Positions 29,214 through 38,238 of a DNA stretch of 64,000 bases are shown piece by piece. Both the position numbers and the translations under genes were made by a program. This stretch comes from Solirubrobacterales bacterium 67-14. Lineage in GTDB: Bacteria; Actinomycetota; Thermoleophilia; Solirubrobacterales; 70-9. The stretch is from NCBI GenBank assembly GCA_001897355.1, contig MKST01000011.1, positions 798,460-862,459 on the forward strand, read 5' to 3'. The notes beneath the pieces were generated by a model. It worked only from the letters and a program-made list of their open reading frames with translations. It did no database searches and was not told the origin of the DNA. Positions within the stretch are counted from its first letter, which is position 1. The number at the start of each line of letters is the position of its first letter.

Positions 29214-30182
29214 CTAGTCCTGGCGCAGGTGATGCCCGCGGCCCTCGAGGTTCTCGACGACCTCTTCGATCGACTTCGAACCGAAGTTCGGGATCGCGGC
29301 GAGTTCGGACTGGGACTTGGCCAGCAGCTGGCCGATCGTCTCGATGCCGGCCCGCTTGAGGCAGTTGTAGGAACGCACGCTGAGCTCGAGCTCGTCGATC
29401 AGGATGTCGTTCTCGCCACCGGTGGCAGCGGGAACCCCTTCGACGGCGACGACGCCCTCGGCGACGACCGGCTCGCGGGCGGTCAGTTCCTCGACCCGGT
29501 CCGGGTCGCTGAAGATCGCGAGGCTCTTGATCAGGATCTCCGAGGCTTCACGGAGCGCCGTGTTCGGCTCGATCGAGCCGTCGGTCTCCAGCTCGAGGGT
29601 GAGCTTGTCGAAGTCGGTGCGCTGGCCGACGCGGGCGGCCTCGACGGTGTACGAGGCGCGACGGATCGGCGAGAAGATCGAGTCGATCGGGATCACACCG
29701 ATCGGCTGGTCGGAATCCTTGTTCTCCTCGGCCGGGCGGTAGCCACGGCCGCGGCCGATGGTCACGTACATCTCGAGGCGGGTCTTCTTCTCGAGGGTGG
29801 CGATCGGGGCGTCGGGGTTGAGGATCTCGACGCCGGCCGGCAGGTCGATGTCGGCGGCGGTCACGCTGCCCGGACCCGTTGCCACGATGGGCGCCTCGAC
29901 GGCGTCGGCGTCGGTGTGCATCCGGACGACCAGGTCCTTCAGGTTGAGGACGATGTCGGTGACGTCTTCCTTCACGCCGGCGATGTTCGAGAATTCATGC
30001 GAAACGCCCTCGATCCGGACACTGGTGATCGCGGCACCGCCCAGCGAAGAGAGCAGCACGCGACGCAGGCTCGAACCGAACGTGTAGCCGAAGCCCTTGT
30101 CCAGCGGCTCGATGGTGAAGACACCCTTGTTCTCTTCGACCTGCTCGGACGAGATGGTCGGTACCTGGAAATCTGTGCTCAT
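29214..30182 (-). CDS. rpoA: RNA polymerase alpha subunit
   Basis: Product of 322 aa. The N-terminal assembly domain has [20 protein letters not shown] and the insert-domain loop; the C-terminal domain has the helix-hairpin-helix DNA/activator-binding part ([20 protein letters not shown]). A Val/Ala/Glu linker joins them ([17 protein letters not shown]). AGGA precedes the ATG. It directly follows rpsK; the usual rpsD is absent between them. Confidence 0.97.
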   Translation of the reverse strand: MSTDFQVPTISSEQVEENKGVFTIEPLDKGFGYTFGSSLRRVLLSSLGGAAITSVRIEGVSHEFSNIAGVKEDVTDIVLNLKDLVVRMHTDADAVEAPIVATGPGSVTAADIDLPAGVEILNPDAPIATLEKKTRLEMYVTIGRGRGYRPAEENKDSDQPIGVIPIDSIFSPIRRASYTVEAARVGQRTDFDKLTLELETDGSIEPNTALREASEILIKSLAIFSDPDRVEELTAREPVVAEGVVAVEGVPAATGGENDILIDELELSVRSYNCLKRAGIETIGQLLAKSQSELAAIPNFGSKSIEEVVENLEGRGHHLRQD

Positions 30183-30233
30183 TGGATCCTTTTGTTGCGG
30201 GGGGAGGGGAAGGCTGGCGGGGCGTCGGTCAGA

Positions 30234-30626
30234 TCAGACGCGACGGCGCTTGCGGGGGCGGCAGCCGTTGTGGGCCTGCGGCGTCACGTCCTTGACGCTG
30301 GTCACCTCGAGGCCGGCGGCCTGCAGCGAGCGGACCGCGGTGTCCTTGCCGGAGCCGGCACCCTTGGCGAAGACTTCGACCTTCTGCAGGCCGTGCTCCA
30401 TGCCCTTCTTGGCGGCGGCGTCAGCGGTCACCTGGGCGGCGAAGGGGGTCGACTTGCGCGAACCCTTGAACCCGGCGCTGCCGGCCGACTCCCAGGCGAT
30501 GACATTGCCCTCGGGATCGGTCAGGGTGACGATCGTGTTGTTGAAGGAGGTCTTGATGTGCGCCTGGCCGACCGCGATGTTCTTGCGGACGCGACGACGG
30601 GACTTGGCCGGTTTCTTGGCTGCCAT
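30234..30626 (-). CDS. rpsK: 30S ribosomal protein S11
   Basis: Product of 130 aa with a basic N-terminus ([13 protein letters not shown]) and the S11 core ([40 protein letters not shown]). GGAG precedes the ATG. S11 sits on the 30S platform near the mRNA exit. 17 nt after rpsM; 51 nt before rpoA. Confidence 0.97.
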   Translation of the reverse strand: MAAKKPAKSRRRVRKNIAVGQAHIKTSFNNTIVTLTDPEGNVIAWESAGSAGFKGSRKSTPFAAQVTADAAAKKGMEHGLQKVEVFAKGAGSGKDTAVRSLQAAGLEVTSVKDVTPQAHNGCRPRKRRRV

Positions 30627-30643
30627 GAAAGTTCTCCAGCTCC

Positions 30644-31021
30644 TTACTTGGCGGGCTTCTTCTTGCCCGCAATGCTCATGCGGCGGGGGCCCTTGCGGCC
30701 CCGGGCGTTGGTCTTGGTGCGCTGGCCCCGGACCGGCAGGCCACGACGGTGGCGCAGGCCGCGGTAGGAGCCGATCTCCATCAGGCGCTTGACGTTCTGC
30801 GAACGTTCACGGCGGAGGTCGCCTTCGACCTCGTACTTCTCGACCGCGTCGCGGAGCTTGATGACTTCGTCCTCGGTCAGGTCCTTGACCTGGGTGTCCG
30901 GGTCGATCCCGACTTCTCCGAGGATGTCAGCGGCGGTGGACTCACCGATTCCGTAGATGTAGGTGAGGCCGATCACGGCCCGCTTGTTCAAGGGGATGTT
31001 CACCCCGGCGATACGCGCCAT
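30644..31021 (-). CDS. rpsM: 30S ribosomal protein S13
   Basis: Product of 125 aa. Starts [14 protein letters not shown] and holds the [20 protein letters not shown] motif near the C-terminus, both typical. It contacts P-site tRNA and the 50S head bridge. Starts 4 nt after the rpmJ stop, so they are coupled. Confidence 0.97.
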   Translation of the reverse strand: MARIAGVNIPLNKRAVIGLTYIYGIGESTAADILGEVGIDPDTQVKDLTEDEVIKLRDAVEKYEVEGDLRRERSQNVKRLMEIGSYRGLRHRRGLPVRGQRTKTNARGRKGPRRMSIAGKKKPAK

Positions 31022-31025
31022 CTAA

Positions 31026-31139
31026 TTAACCCTGCCTCTGCTTGTGTCGCGGGTTCTCACAGATCACCAGGACGCGTCCGCGCCGGCGAATAATCTTGCA
31101 CTTCTCACACATCGGTTTTACCGAGGCTCGGACCTTCAT
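31026..31139 (-). CDS. rpmJ: 50S ribosomal protein L36 (zinc-binding)
   Basis: Product of 37 aa: [20 protein letters not shown], then [17 protein letters not shown]. Zinc ligands C11, C14, C27 and H32 are all present, so this is the C+ form. AAAGGA lies 13 nt before the ATG. It is now the first gene of the last operon segment, because the map-proximal sequences upstream are replaced by an inserted gene. Confidence 0.95.
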   Translation of the reverse strand: MKVRASVKPMCEKCKIIRRRGRVLVICENPRHKQRQG

Positions 31140-31196
31140 CGTCCAGTCATTCCTTTGGAAGAGATGTCCCGCAAGTCCCAGTAAACGGACTCCGGG

Positions 31197-31235
31197 CGTG
31201 AAAAATCGGCCAATTTTGGCCGAGTAGGAACAATA
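31197..31235 (-). promoter_or_regulatory. rpmJ-operon promoter with 5' hairpin/terminator-like element
   Basis: On the minus strand TGC-TATTGT (extended -10, 31230-31235) is followed after 7 nt by a perfect hairpin CGGCCAA-AA-TTGGCCG (31207-31222) and then ATTTTT. It could be a terminator for the upstream inserted gene, a 5'-terminal stem-loop of the rpmJ transcript, or an attenuator. Confidence 0.5.
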
Positions 31236-31673
31236 GCAGGCTCCCCGCCAAAGGGCATCGCCACGATGCTCAGCGGGGACCAAATCCGCCGAAGTCGGAA
31301 AAGTTGGCAATTATTGCCACATTTCGCGACCTCGCGACGTCATCCCTGTCCTCTGGCCTCCTCCAGCCTCTGCGAGGTGATCGGCCTGGAGTGGGATGAT
31401 GTCGGTCATGCCTCACCAGCCCGACGTACCGCCAGAGCCGTGAACTCGCGACTGAGCACGATTGCCTCTTCCATCAGCTGCCCCGGAGTCTTCGAGCGAT
31501 AGTCTCGGCGCAAGGCATCCCGCTCTGTGCGCCGGCCCGGCGACCAGTTTTCTTTGCCCTTCACTTCCACGAACAAAGCGGAGTGGGTCACTTCGCCAAG
31601 TCAATGAGATTGACGTTGCTGCCATATAGCGCACCAAACTCGTATCTCAGTGCGGTCGGGCAAGGCTAGGAGG
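31236..31673. other. Region upstream of rpmJ, mostly no recognised gene
   Basis: This stretch lies between the rpmJ promoter and the end of the 1621-aa gene, where infA is normally found; no infA-like sequence can be read on either strand. It contains a 6-bp inverted repeat TGGCAA-TTA-TTGCCA (31305-31319) and one short minus-strand reading frame (31406-31591). Base composition is somewhat lower in GC than the ribosomal genes. Confidence 0.6.
31406..31591 (-). CDS. Possible small hypothetical protein or remnant
   Basis: 61 aa from GTG. The C-terminal part (RRDYRSKTPGQLMEEAIVLS) resembles in style short conserved proteins often found beside nucleotidyltransferases, with a TPxxxxxxAIxLSR pattern, but I cannot name a family. 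No clear ribosome-binding site, and a stop lies four codons upstream. It may be a broken remnant of a module inserted between map and rpmJ. Confidence 0.3.
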   Translation of the reverse strand: MTHSALFVEVKGKENWSPGRRTERDALRRDYRSKTPGQLMEEAIVLSREFTALAVRRAGEA

Positions 31674-34600
31674 TCAACGCCGCGCGGTGACAGGTACCTT
31701 GCGAGAAACCTTCTGATTGCCGACGGTCAGCTGGATTCGCAGTTTGGTCTTGCGGGTTCCCTTCTTCACCTTGCGAACCCGGAGCGGCAGCTTGACGGTG
31801 GTCTCTTGACCCGGCGCCAACGCCTTCACCGGCCGGCATGGCACCTTGCGGGCCAGCCGCTTCGGGTCGTTCAGGCAGAGCTTGCCGGCTTGGCTTGGGG
31901 CTTCGCCGAAGTTTCTGATCGTCACCTTGATCAACTTGGGCTTCTGACCCTTGAGGGTCAGCCGGGCCGGCTTGGCCTGGATCGCGAGGCGAGACGATCC
32001 GGGGCTGGGCGCGGCCTTGCCAGCGCCCGACAGGCTGCTACGACGGGTCGTCAGCCCATCACCTTCGATCACGAGCTCGGCCTTCTTCTCGCCCACGGAT
32101 CCAGGAGTGAACACGACGCTGAAACTGCAGGCCGCCGCGGGGGTGAGCGGCTTGGCCACACAGGACTCCGAATCGGCCAGCTCGAACTCGGCGCGGTCGG
32201 ACCCCGTGAGACCGATCGAGCCGACCGTGGCCGTGTCCGAACCGCTTGAGGTGACTACGAACGCCCGGGATGCCGTGGTACCCGTTTCGACCTGACCGAA
32301 GTGATGAATGCCCGGGTTGAGGCTGATCTCCTTGATCAGAATCACCGGGGGTTCGAGGCCGGTGCCGGCGAGCGACGCCTGCTTCGGGGCGAGACCCTCG
32401 GCGGCCACGGTCAGGGTCGCCTGACGTGGGCCGGTCGCTCCAGGTGTAAAGGTCACGCTAATCTCGCATTCGTCGCCCGAGGCCATCTCGGCCAGGCAGG
32501 CGCTCTGACCGGAGAGGCTGAAGTCGCCGGCGGCGGCACCGGTTACGGCGATCGAGTCGATGTGAGCCGGGGCATCGCCGGTCGAGTAGATGCGGAACGT
32601 CTCGGCCGCCGAGGTGACCCCGAGGACGGTGACTGGGAAGGCCTTCTCGCTCGGGTCGAGCTCGATCTCCGGGTTGGGATCAGGATCCGGGTCGTCCTGA
32701 GCCTGGCCTGTGCCAGAGAGCGACGACGTGCGGTCGCTTGTTCCCTGGGTCGTGACCCGCAGGGTCGCGGAACGAGCGCCCACCGCCGAAGGTGAGAAGG
32801 TGACCGTCACCTGGCAGTTCCCACCCACCGGGATGTTTGCGTCCACGCATGAGCCGGCATCGGTCACCGTGAAGTCGCCGGGGTGGGTTCCGGCCACGGC
32901 GATCGAGGTGATCTTCGCGGTCGCTTCCCCGTTCGAACTGATGGTGAATGTAGCCGGCTCGCTTGCGCGTCCGACCGTAACCCCCGGGAAAACGTGGGTG
33001 GAGGGTGTGAGGCTGACTTCAACAGTCGGATCTGGCTCGGATGGCGTCTGGCCGGTGCCGAATATCGAAGTCGACTTCGCGGTCAGGCCTTCAGCCTCGA
33101 CTCGCACGGTTGCCGATCGCTGGCCCGTGGCGGTGGGGGTGAAGAGAACCTGAAACTGGCAGGTCTGGTTCGGGTCGATCTCGACTCGGCATTGGTCCGC
33201 GCCGGCCACCGAAAAGTCGGCGGCCGCGGTTCCCGCGATCGAGATCGAACCGATCATGACCGGGGCGTTGCCGGTCGACTTGACGGTGAAGGCCTTGGGG
33301 GCGGACGTCTGTCCAATCTGGGTCGCGGCGAAACCGACCAACGGCGTTGGGCTCAGCGTGAATGCCGGGACCAGCGGTTCGGCGACGGCGAACTGCCTGG
33401 TGGCGACCTCACTTTCGTTGCCGGCCCTGTCGATCGCCTTCACCGCGAAGGTGTGCTGACCGGGAGCGAGATCCGACTCGGGGGCCGATAGCGATTCGCA
33501 TTCTTCGAAGGCCGCACCGTCGAACCGGCAGAAAGTGGCCTCTGGATTGCTGTCTTCCACCTCGAAGCTGAACTGGGGGCGAGTCTCGCTGGTCGCTCCT
33601 TCCGGACCGCCGGTGATCGTGACCACCGGGGCGACCGAGTCGACAGTCAGCACCCTGGTCGCCCAGTCACCGGTGTTCCCTGCCTGATCGGTGGCCCGGA
33701 CGCGGATCAGATGCTGGCCCTCGGTGAGCTCGACTGCCTCCGACTGGCTGTACGAGGTCCAAGTCGAGTCACCATCGAGCTCAGTCTCGAAGGTGACACC
33801 ACCCGTTTCCACGCTGGCCTCACGGGTGACCGTCACGACCGTCTCGGGGGTGACGGGACCGCCGACATCGAGCGAGGTGATGGTGGGTGCGGACTGGTCG
33901 ACGGTGATCACCGTCTGGGCGTGATCGGTCCCGGCGATTCCGTCGCGGACCGAGCGGGCGATGATCAGATGCTCGCCTTCCTGCAGGTTCTCCAGCTCGA
34001 TCCTGGAACGGCCGAGCAGCGGGGTGACCTGCTCCGGCTCCTCGGCTTCCAGCCAGGTTTCCCCTTCGTCGAGCGAAACTTCGACCCGATCTAGGTGCCG
34101 ACCGATCGATTCGATCACGAAAGTGGCTTCGTTCAGCTTGGTGTATGGACCGTCCTCGGGACCGATCCAGGTCGATTTGGGCTCGATCTGATCGACATCG
34201 AACTCGACTTCGCCGAGCGCTTCGACGGAGGTGACCGGGGTTCCGTCGGGGAGGGTGACCGTCAGTGAGTCCACGGAGATCGTCCTATCGGCTTCGGCCA
34301 GATCCTCGGCGGGGATCTCGAAGCTGATCTCGCCCGCGCCTTCGGCCAGGTCCTTGCGGCTGGAAAAGCTGCCGGCATCAACCGAGCCGCCTTCCGAGGT
34401 CAGCTTGGCCGAGGCCAGCACCTCCAGGGGCCGGGCGGCTTCGACCGGCACCGAGAGGGTCACCGACGAAGCAGCTTCCTCGATCTCTTCGATCCGGGGC
34501 GTGCCGGAAACGGTTACCGCGGGGTCCTCCACCGACACATATAGGGAGGCGAGTTGGTCACCCTTTTCGGCGAATCCAAGCCATTGGCCGGAGCCCAGCT

Positions 34601-36539
34601 CCAGGGTTCCGGTGAACGTCCCGTCCCCGGCGGCCTGGTCGGCTCCGTTGCCGTTGTCGTTCAGGTTTCCGGTGACCTCTTCCTGGTCGACCGAACGGGA
34701 CACCCTGACCTGGATCGTGCCGCCACCTACCGGCGAGGCGACGCTGACAGTCACCGGACCAGAAGCGACCGGTGTCTCAGGGGCCAACTGTTGGAATGCG
34801 TCTTCGTCTCCGGAGTCGAGCGTCTGCATGCTCTTGGCGGACTTCGCCGCAACCTTTGAGGCCGACCCTCCGGAGCCCTTCCCGGGGGTGGTCAGCATCT
34901 TCTCCGCCTTGTCGGCGATCTCGGTCAATGCCTTTGAGTCGTTGACGATCGACTTCCGGCTCGGGTCACCGTCACTGTTGTGGTGGCGACCATCGCCCCA
35001 GCTTCCGTACTTCTGGCAGGAACCGGTGACAGCAGGCACACTCATGAAGGTCGTCCATACACCCGGCGTCGCGCAGGCGCTGACCGTCGAAACAGTGCCA
35101 TCTCCATCGGTCGGGAGATTCCCGCTGATCACCGTCAACGGAGACGTCAACACCGAGGGGGTCGCGTGGCCACTTCCGGCAAAGGTGTGCAACTCTCGCG
35201 CCTGCTTGCGATTGGCATCTGAGTTCAGGTCGCGCATACCGAACCAGCTGCTCATGCGGGCCCAGGCACGTGCTTGGGCGAGTCCTCCGCTGACCACCTC
35301 ACCGTCGAGGTACGTCTCCCCACCTAGGTGAGGAGTGGCCACCGTGGTAACGCCGACAACCTTGGGCCCACCATCCATTCGCGGCAATGAGAGACGCGCG
35401 AGCAGCCCACCCATGGAGTGGCCGATGATCGCGACGTTCTTGATGTCGCGATGAGCTTCGAGCCATTTCAACCACTTCGCGACATACCGAGCTTCTGAGA
35501 CCGGATCATTGACCGACGAGATCTGACGGATCGCCCCGTCGACTGAACTGGGGTCCTTCGCAGCTTGGGTCGGAAGCTGGACAACCCGGATTCCGTCCCT
35601 CACCAAGCGCTGATAGAGAAGCCCGAAGGCCTGCCCCTCCTCGTATTGGAGCACGGTCCCGAAATCGTCTTTCCGTGCCTCACCGTCACAGGCGTCTGGA
35701 TAGACAGAGCAGAGAGACCCTGGCTGACCGATCTCAGCTAGAGAATCCAAGAACTTGGCGTTCGACTTCAAGCCTTGCAGCAACACCACTGCGCTAGTTG
35801 GCGGCATGATACCGATCGGAACTGTTGTTGGATAATACTCTGCGCTGAGGTCGACATCGAAATAGGATCTCCCTCGTCCTGGCAACCCAAGCACCGTGTT
35901 GTACGTCTCGTCCATTGACATGCCCAATAGACCAACGCAACCTTGAATCGGTGGAAATTCGACGTCATCATCGACCAGGCGCCCTTTTCCTTGCTGATCT
36001 ATCTGCCTTCCCGAGAATCCGTGAGATCCATTGTTGGTAGATAGGCCAAGCTCGATCGGATCGACTAGTGAACCAATCCAGCAATTGTCGCCTACATCCA
36101 GCATAGAAGATCCAGATAGCTTCGAGATCCGGATCATAACCCTCATGTTCAGACTGAAGCTACCGTTCAGTTGATTATAGACTCCAGTAACAACTGAATT
36201 TGGCAAGGGAACGACGTCCATACCTATCACGCCGTGTACATTTCCGATGGTAGGAATATCTACATCCACCGGACTCTCGATACGTTGGATAGAGAGCGCC
36301 TCCGCATCTACGGTGAATGTACCTGGGAAGCCACCTCCTACTCCCAGCGCCCAAGGTGAAGTTGGTTCTGACGCATAAGGCGGGAAACCTTCAGCCGTTG
36401 ACGATGGGAAGTCGAGACCCTGTGTGGGTCCCGATATGGTGGCAGACCTCGCTGGGCCCGCGGCAGCCAAAAAGACAGTCGAGATGCCAACCACGCTCAG
36501 CGCAGTGCGGAGGACTGATGACAAGGACTCAATGGTCAT
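31674..36539 (-). CDS. Large exported lipase-like protein with Ig-like and HYDIN/choice-of-anchor-D repeats
   Basis: Product of 1621 aa. Signal peptide residues 1-32 (ending GPARSA). Residues about 240-510 form an alpha/beta hydrolase of the PGAP1/lipase sort, with nucleophile elbow IIGHSMGGLLAR near residue 373 and TVATPHLGG after it. Then come beta-sandwich parts, Ig-like domains (near 960-1055, with DRAGNES), four successive choice-of-anchor-D/HYDIN-like domains (FTPTATGQRSATV, FSPSAVGARSATL, FTPGATGPRQATL, FTPGSVGEKKAEL), and a basic C-terminal beta domain. It likely acts at the cell surface on esters or lipids. The first 250 codons and the 237-bp upstream gap are clearly AT-richer than the rest, suggesting a chimeric or acquired 5' part. 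It separates map from rpmJ. Confidence 0.82.
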   Translation of the reverse strand: MTIESLSSVLRTALSVVGISTVFLAAAGPARSATISGPTQGLDFPSSTAEGFPPYASEPTSPWALGVGGGFPGTFTVDAEALSIQRIESPVDVDIPTIGNVHGVIGMDVVPLPNSVVTGVYNQLNGSFSLNMRVMIRISKLSGSSMLDVGDNCWIGSLVDPIELGLSTNNGSHGFSGRQIDQQGKGRLVDDDVEFPPIQGCVGLLGMSMDETYNTVLGLPGRGRSYFDVDLSAEYYPTTVPIGIMPPTSAVVLLQGLKSNAKFLDSLAEIGQPGSLCSVYPDACDGEARKDDFGTVLQYEEGQAFGLLYQRLVRDGIRVVQLPTQAAKDPSSVDGAIRQISSVNDPVSEARYVAKWLKWLEAHRDIKNVAIIGHSMGGLLARLSLPRMDGGPKVVGVTTVATPHLGGETYLDGEVVSGGLAQARAWARMSSWFGMRDLNSDANRKQARELHTFAGSGHATPSVLTSPLTVISGNLPTDGDGTVSTVSACATPGVWTTFMSVPAVTGSCQKYGSWGDGRHHNSDGDPSRKSIVNDSKALTEIADKAEKMLTTPGKGSGGSASKVAAKSAKSMQTLDSGDEDAFQQLAPETPVASGPVTVSVASPVGGGTIQVRVSRSVDQEEVTGNLNDNGNGADQAAGDGTFTGTLELGSGQWLGFAEKGDQLASLYVSVEDPAVTVSGTPRIEEIEEAASSVTLSVPVEAARPLEVLASAKLTSEGGSVDAGSFSSRKDLAEGAGEISFEIPAEDLAEADRTISVDSLTVTLPDGTPVTSVEALGEVEFDVDQIEPKSTWIGPEDGPYTKLNEATFVIESIGRHLDRVEVSLDEGETWLEAEEPEQVTPLLGRSRIELENLQEGEHLIIARSVRDGIAGTDHAQTVITVDQSAPTITSLDVGGPVTPETVVTVTREASVETGGVTFETELDGDSTWTSYSQSEAVELTEGQHLIRVRATDQAGNTGDWATRVLTVDSVAPVVTITGGPEGATSETRPQFSFEVEDSNPEATFCRFDGAAFEECESLSAPESDLAPGQHTFAVKAIDRAGNESEVATRQFAVAEPLVPAFTLSPTPLVGFAATQIGQTSAPKAFTVKSTGNAPVMIGSISIAGTAAADFSVAGADQCRVEIDPNQTCQFQVLFTPTATGQRSATVRVEAEGLTAKSTSIFGTGQTPSEPDPTVEVSLTPSTHVFPGVTVGRASEPATFTISSNGEATAKITSIAVAGTHPGDFTVTDAGSCVDANIPVGGNCQVTVTFSPSAVGARSATLRVTTQGTSDRTSSLSGTGQAQDDPDPDPNPEIELDPSEKAFPVTVLGVTSAAETFRIYSTGDAPAHIDSIAVTGAAAGDFSLSGQSACLAEMASGDECEISVTFTPGATGPRQATLTVAAEGLAPKQASLAGTGLEPPVILIKEISLNPGIHHFGQVETGTTASRAFVVTSSGSDTATVGSIGLTGSDRAEFELADSESCVAKPLTPAAACSFSVVFTPGSVGEKKAELVIEGDGLTTRRSSLSGAGKAAPSPGSSRLAIQAKPARLTLKGQKPKLIKVTIRNFGEAPSQAGKLCLNDPKRLARKVPCRPVKALAPGQETTVKLPLRVRKVKKGTRKTKLRIQLTVGNQKVSRKVPVTARR

Positions 36540-36776
36540 GGATGCAGGCTCAGACGAGTTGAGCGGTATCCCGGGATTGAATCAGAAAACCGAGGCCTCG
36601 AAACGGGAGAGTGACGATCGCCGAGAGCCAATTGCGCGATAGCCAACACCCAAGGACACATCCGAGCCCGCAGCAATGCCCGCCAACGGGTCAAATGTGC
36701 TGAACACCTCGGCCCTTCTATCTCGTGAAGTTGAAGGAAACGCCACATAGGGCCCCAAACTTCAACCTCATTGAGC

Positions 36777-37532
36777 TCAGTCTCGGTCCCAGGGAGTGAG
36801 GATGCGAGGGCCGTCAGCCGTGGCGGCGACCGTGTACTCGAAATGGGCGGCCATGGAGCCGTCTTCTGAGTAGACGGACCAGCCGTCGTCGTCCATGTAG
36901 ACGTGGGGGCCGCCGACGTTGACCATAGGCTCGATCGCGAAGACCATGCCCTCCTCGATCTCCGGGCCGCGACCGGCGGTGCCGTAGTTCGGGATCTGCG
37001 GTTCCTCGTGCATGTCCTGGCCGACCCCGTGACCGACCAGGGTGCGGATGATCGAGAAACCGTTCGCCTCGACGTGCGACTGGACCGCGTGCCCGATGTC
37101 CCCCACCCGGTTGCCCGGCACCATCTGGGCGGCGGCGAGGTCGAGCGACTCCTTGGTCACGGTGAGCAGCTTCTGCGTCGTTTCGTCGATCGGGCCGACC
37201 GGGATCGTCGAGGCGCCGTCGGCGACCCAGCCGTCGAGGGTGACCCCGATGTCGATCGAGATGATGTCGCCCTTTTCGAGCGTGTAGGGACCGGGGATGC
37301 CGTGGACGACCATCGAGTTCGGCGAAGCGCAGATCGAGCCGGGGAAGCCGCGGAAGCCCTTGAAGGTCGGAACCCCGCCCTGGGAGCGGATGAACTTCTC
37401 GGCTGCCTCGTCGAGGTCGGCCGTGGTCACGCCGGGCCGGACCTTCGAGGTCAGCATCTTCATGCAGCGGGCGTGGACGGCACCCGCAGCTGCCATCTTC
37501 TCGATCTGATCGTCCGTCTTGCGGATGATCAT
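36777..37532 (-). CDS. map: Methionine aminopeptidase type I
   Basis: Product of 251 aa. Metal ligands are in context: DIGVTLDGWVADGAST (two Asp), GHGVGQDMHEEP (His), FAIEPMV (Glu) and the final Glu in HFEYTVA. It removes N-terminal Met from new proteins. Starts 10 nt after the adk stop. Downstream, where infA and rpmJ normally follow, lies the 1621-aa gene. Confidence 0.97.
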   Translation of the reverse strand: MIIRKTDDQIEKMAAAGAVHARCMKMLTSKVRPGVTTADLDEAAEKFIRSQGGVPTFKGFRGFPGSICASPNSMVVHGIPGPYTLEKGDIISIDIGVTLDGWVADGASTIPVGPIDETTQKLLTVTKESLDLAAAQMVPGNRVGDIGHAVQSHVEANGFSIIRTLVGHGVGQDMHEEPQIPNYGTAGRGPEIEEGMVFAIEPMVNVGGPHVYMDDDGWSVYSEDGSMAAHFEYTVAATADGPRILTPWDRD

Positions 37533-37542
37533 CGGATTGGGG

Positions 37543-38217
37543 TCAGCTGCCTTCTTCGAGGCTGAGGGTCGAGACCAGGGTGCGGATCTTCTCGCTGACG
37601 CGATCCGGGTCGTCGGCGCCCTCGACCTGGTTGAGCAGGCCCTGCTTCTTGTAGTAGTCGACCAGCGGAGCGGTCTTCTCCTGGTACTGCTCGAGCCGGT
37701 GACGGACCACTTCGGGCTTGTCGTCGTCGCGGATGTAAAGCTCGGAGCCGTCCACGTCGCAAACCCCTTCCCGCTCCGGCGGGTTGTGCTCGACGTGGTA
37801 GACGTGCCCCTTTTCCTGGCACACGCGGCGCCCGGAGAGGCGGCTGACGATCTCGTCGTCGTCGACGTCGATCAGGATCACCGCGGTGAGTTGCCGGCCG
37901 AGCTTCTCCAGTTCGGCGTCGAGCGCCTCGGCCTGGATCACGGTGCGGGGAAAGCCGTCGAGGATGAATCCGTGGTCGGCCTCACCGGACTCGAGCCGCT
38001 CGGCGATGATCCCGATGATCACCTCGTCCGGAACCAGGTCGCCCCGGTCCATGAACTCCTTCGCGGCCCTGCCGACCTCGGTGCCTTCCTTGACCGCGGC
38101 CCGGAGGATGTCACCGGTCGCGTAGTACGGGTACTCGAGGTCCTCCTGCAGGCGCTCGCCCTGGGTGCCCTTGCCGCTCCCGGGGGGCCCGAGCAGGATG
38201 AGGTTGAGTTCTGCCAT
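37543..38217 (-). CDS. adk: Adenylate kinase
   Basis: Product of 224 aa. P-loop GPPGSGKGTQ (residues 10-19), NMP-binding YATGDILRAAV, and FILDGFPRT. The LID is the long type, but its zinc site is partly lost: CQEKGHVYH has one Cys where C-x2-C is usual, and CDVDG keeps C-x2-D. It interconverts ATP + AMP and 2 ADP. Between secY and map as in most bacteria. Confidence 0.96.
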   Translation of the reverse strand: MAELNLILLGPPGSGKGTQGERLQEDLEYPYYATGDILRAAVKEGTEVGRAAKEFMDRGDLVPDEVIIGIIAERLESGEADHGFILDGFPRTVIQAEALDAELEKLGRQLTAVILIDVDDDEIVSRLSGRRVCQEKGHVYHVEHNPPEREGVCDVDGSELYIRDDDKPEVVRHRLEQYQEKTAPLVDYYKKQGLLNQVEGADDPDRVSEKIRTLVSTLSLEEGS

Positions 38218-38238
38218 TGCGTGAGAACCCGGTGCTTC

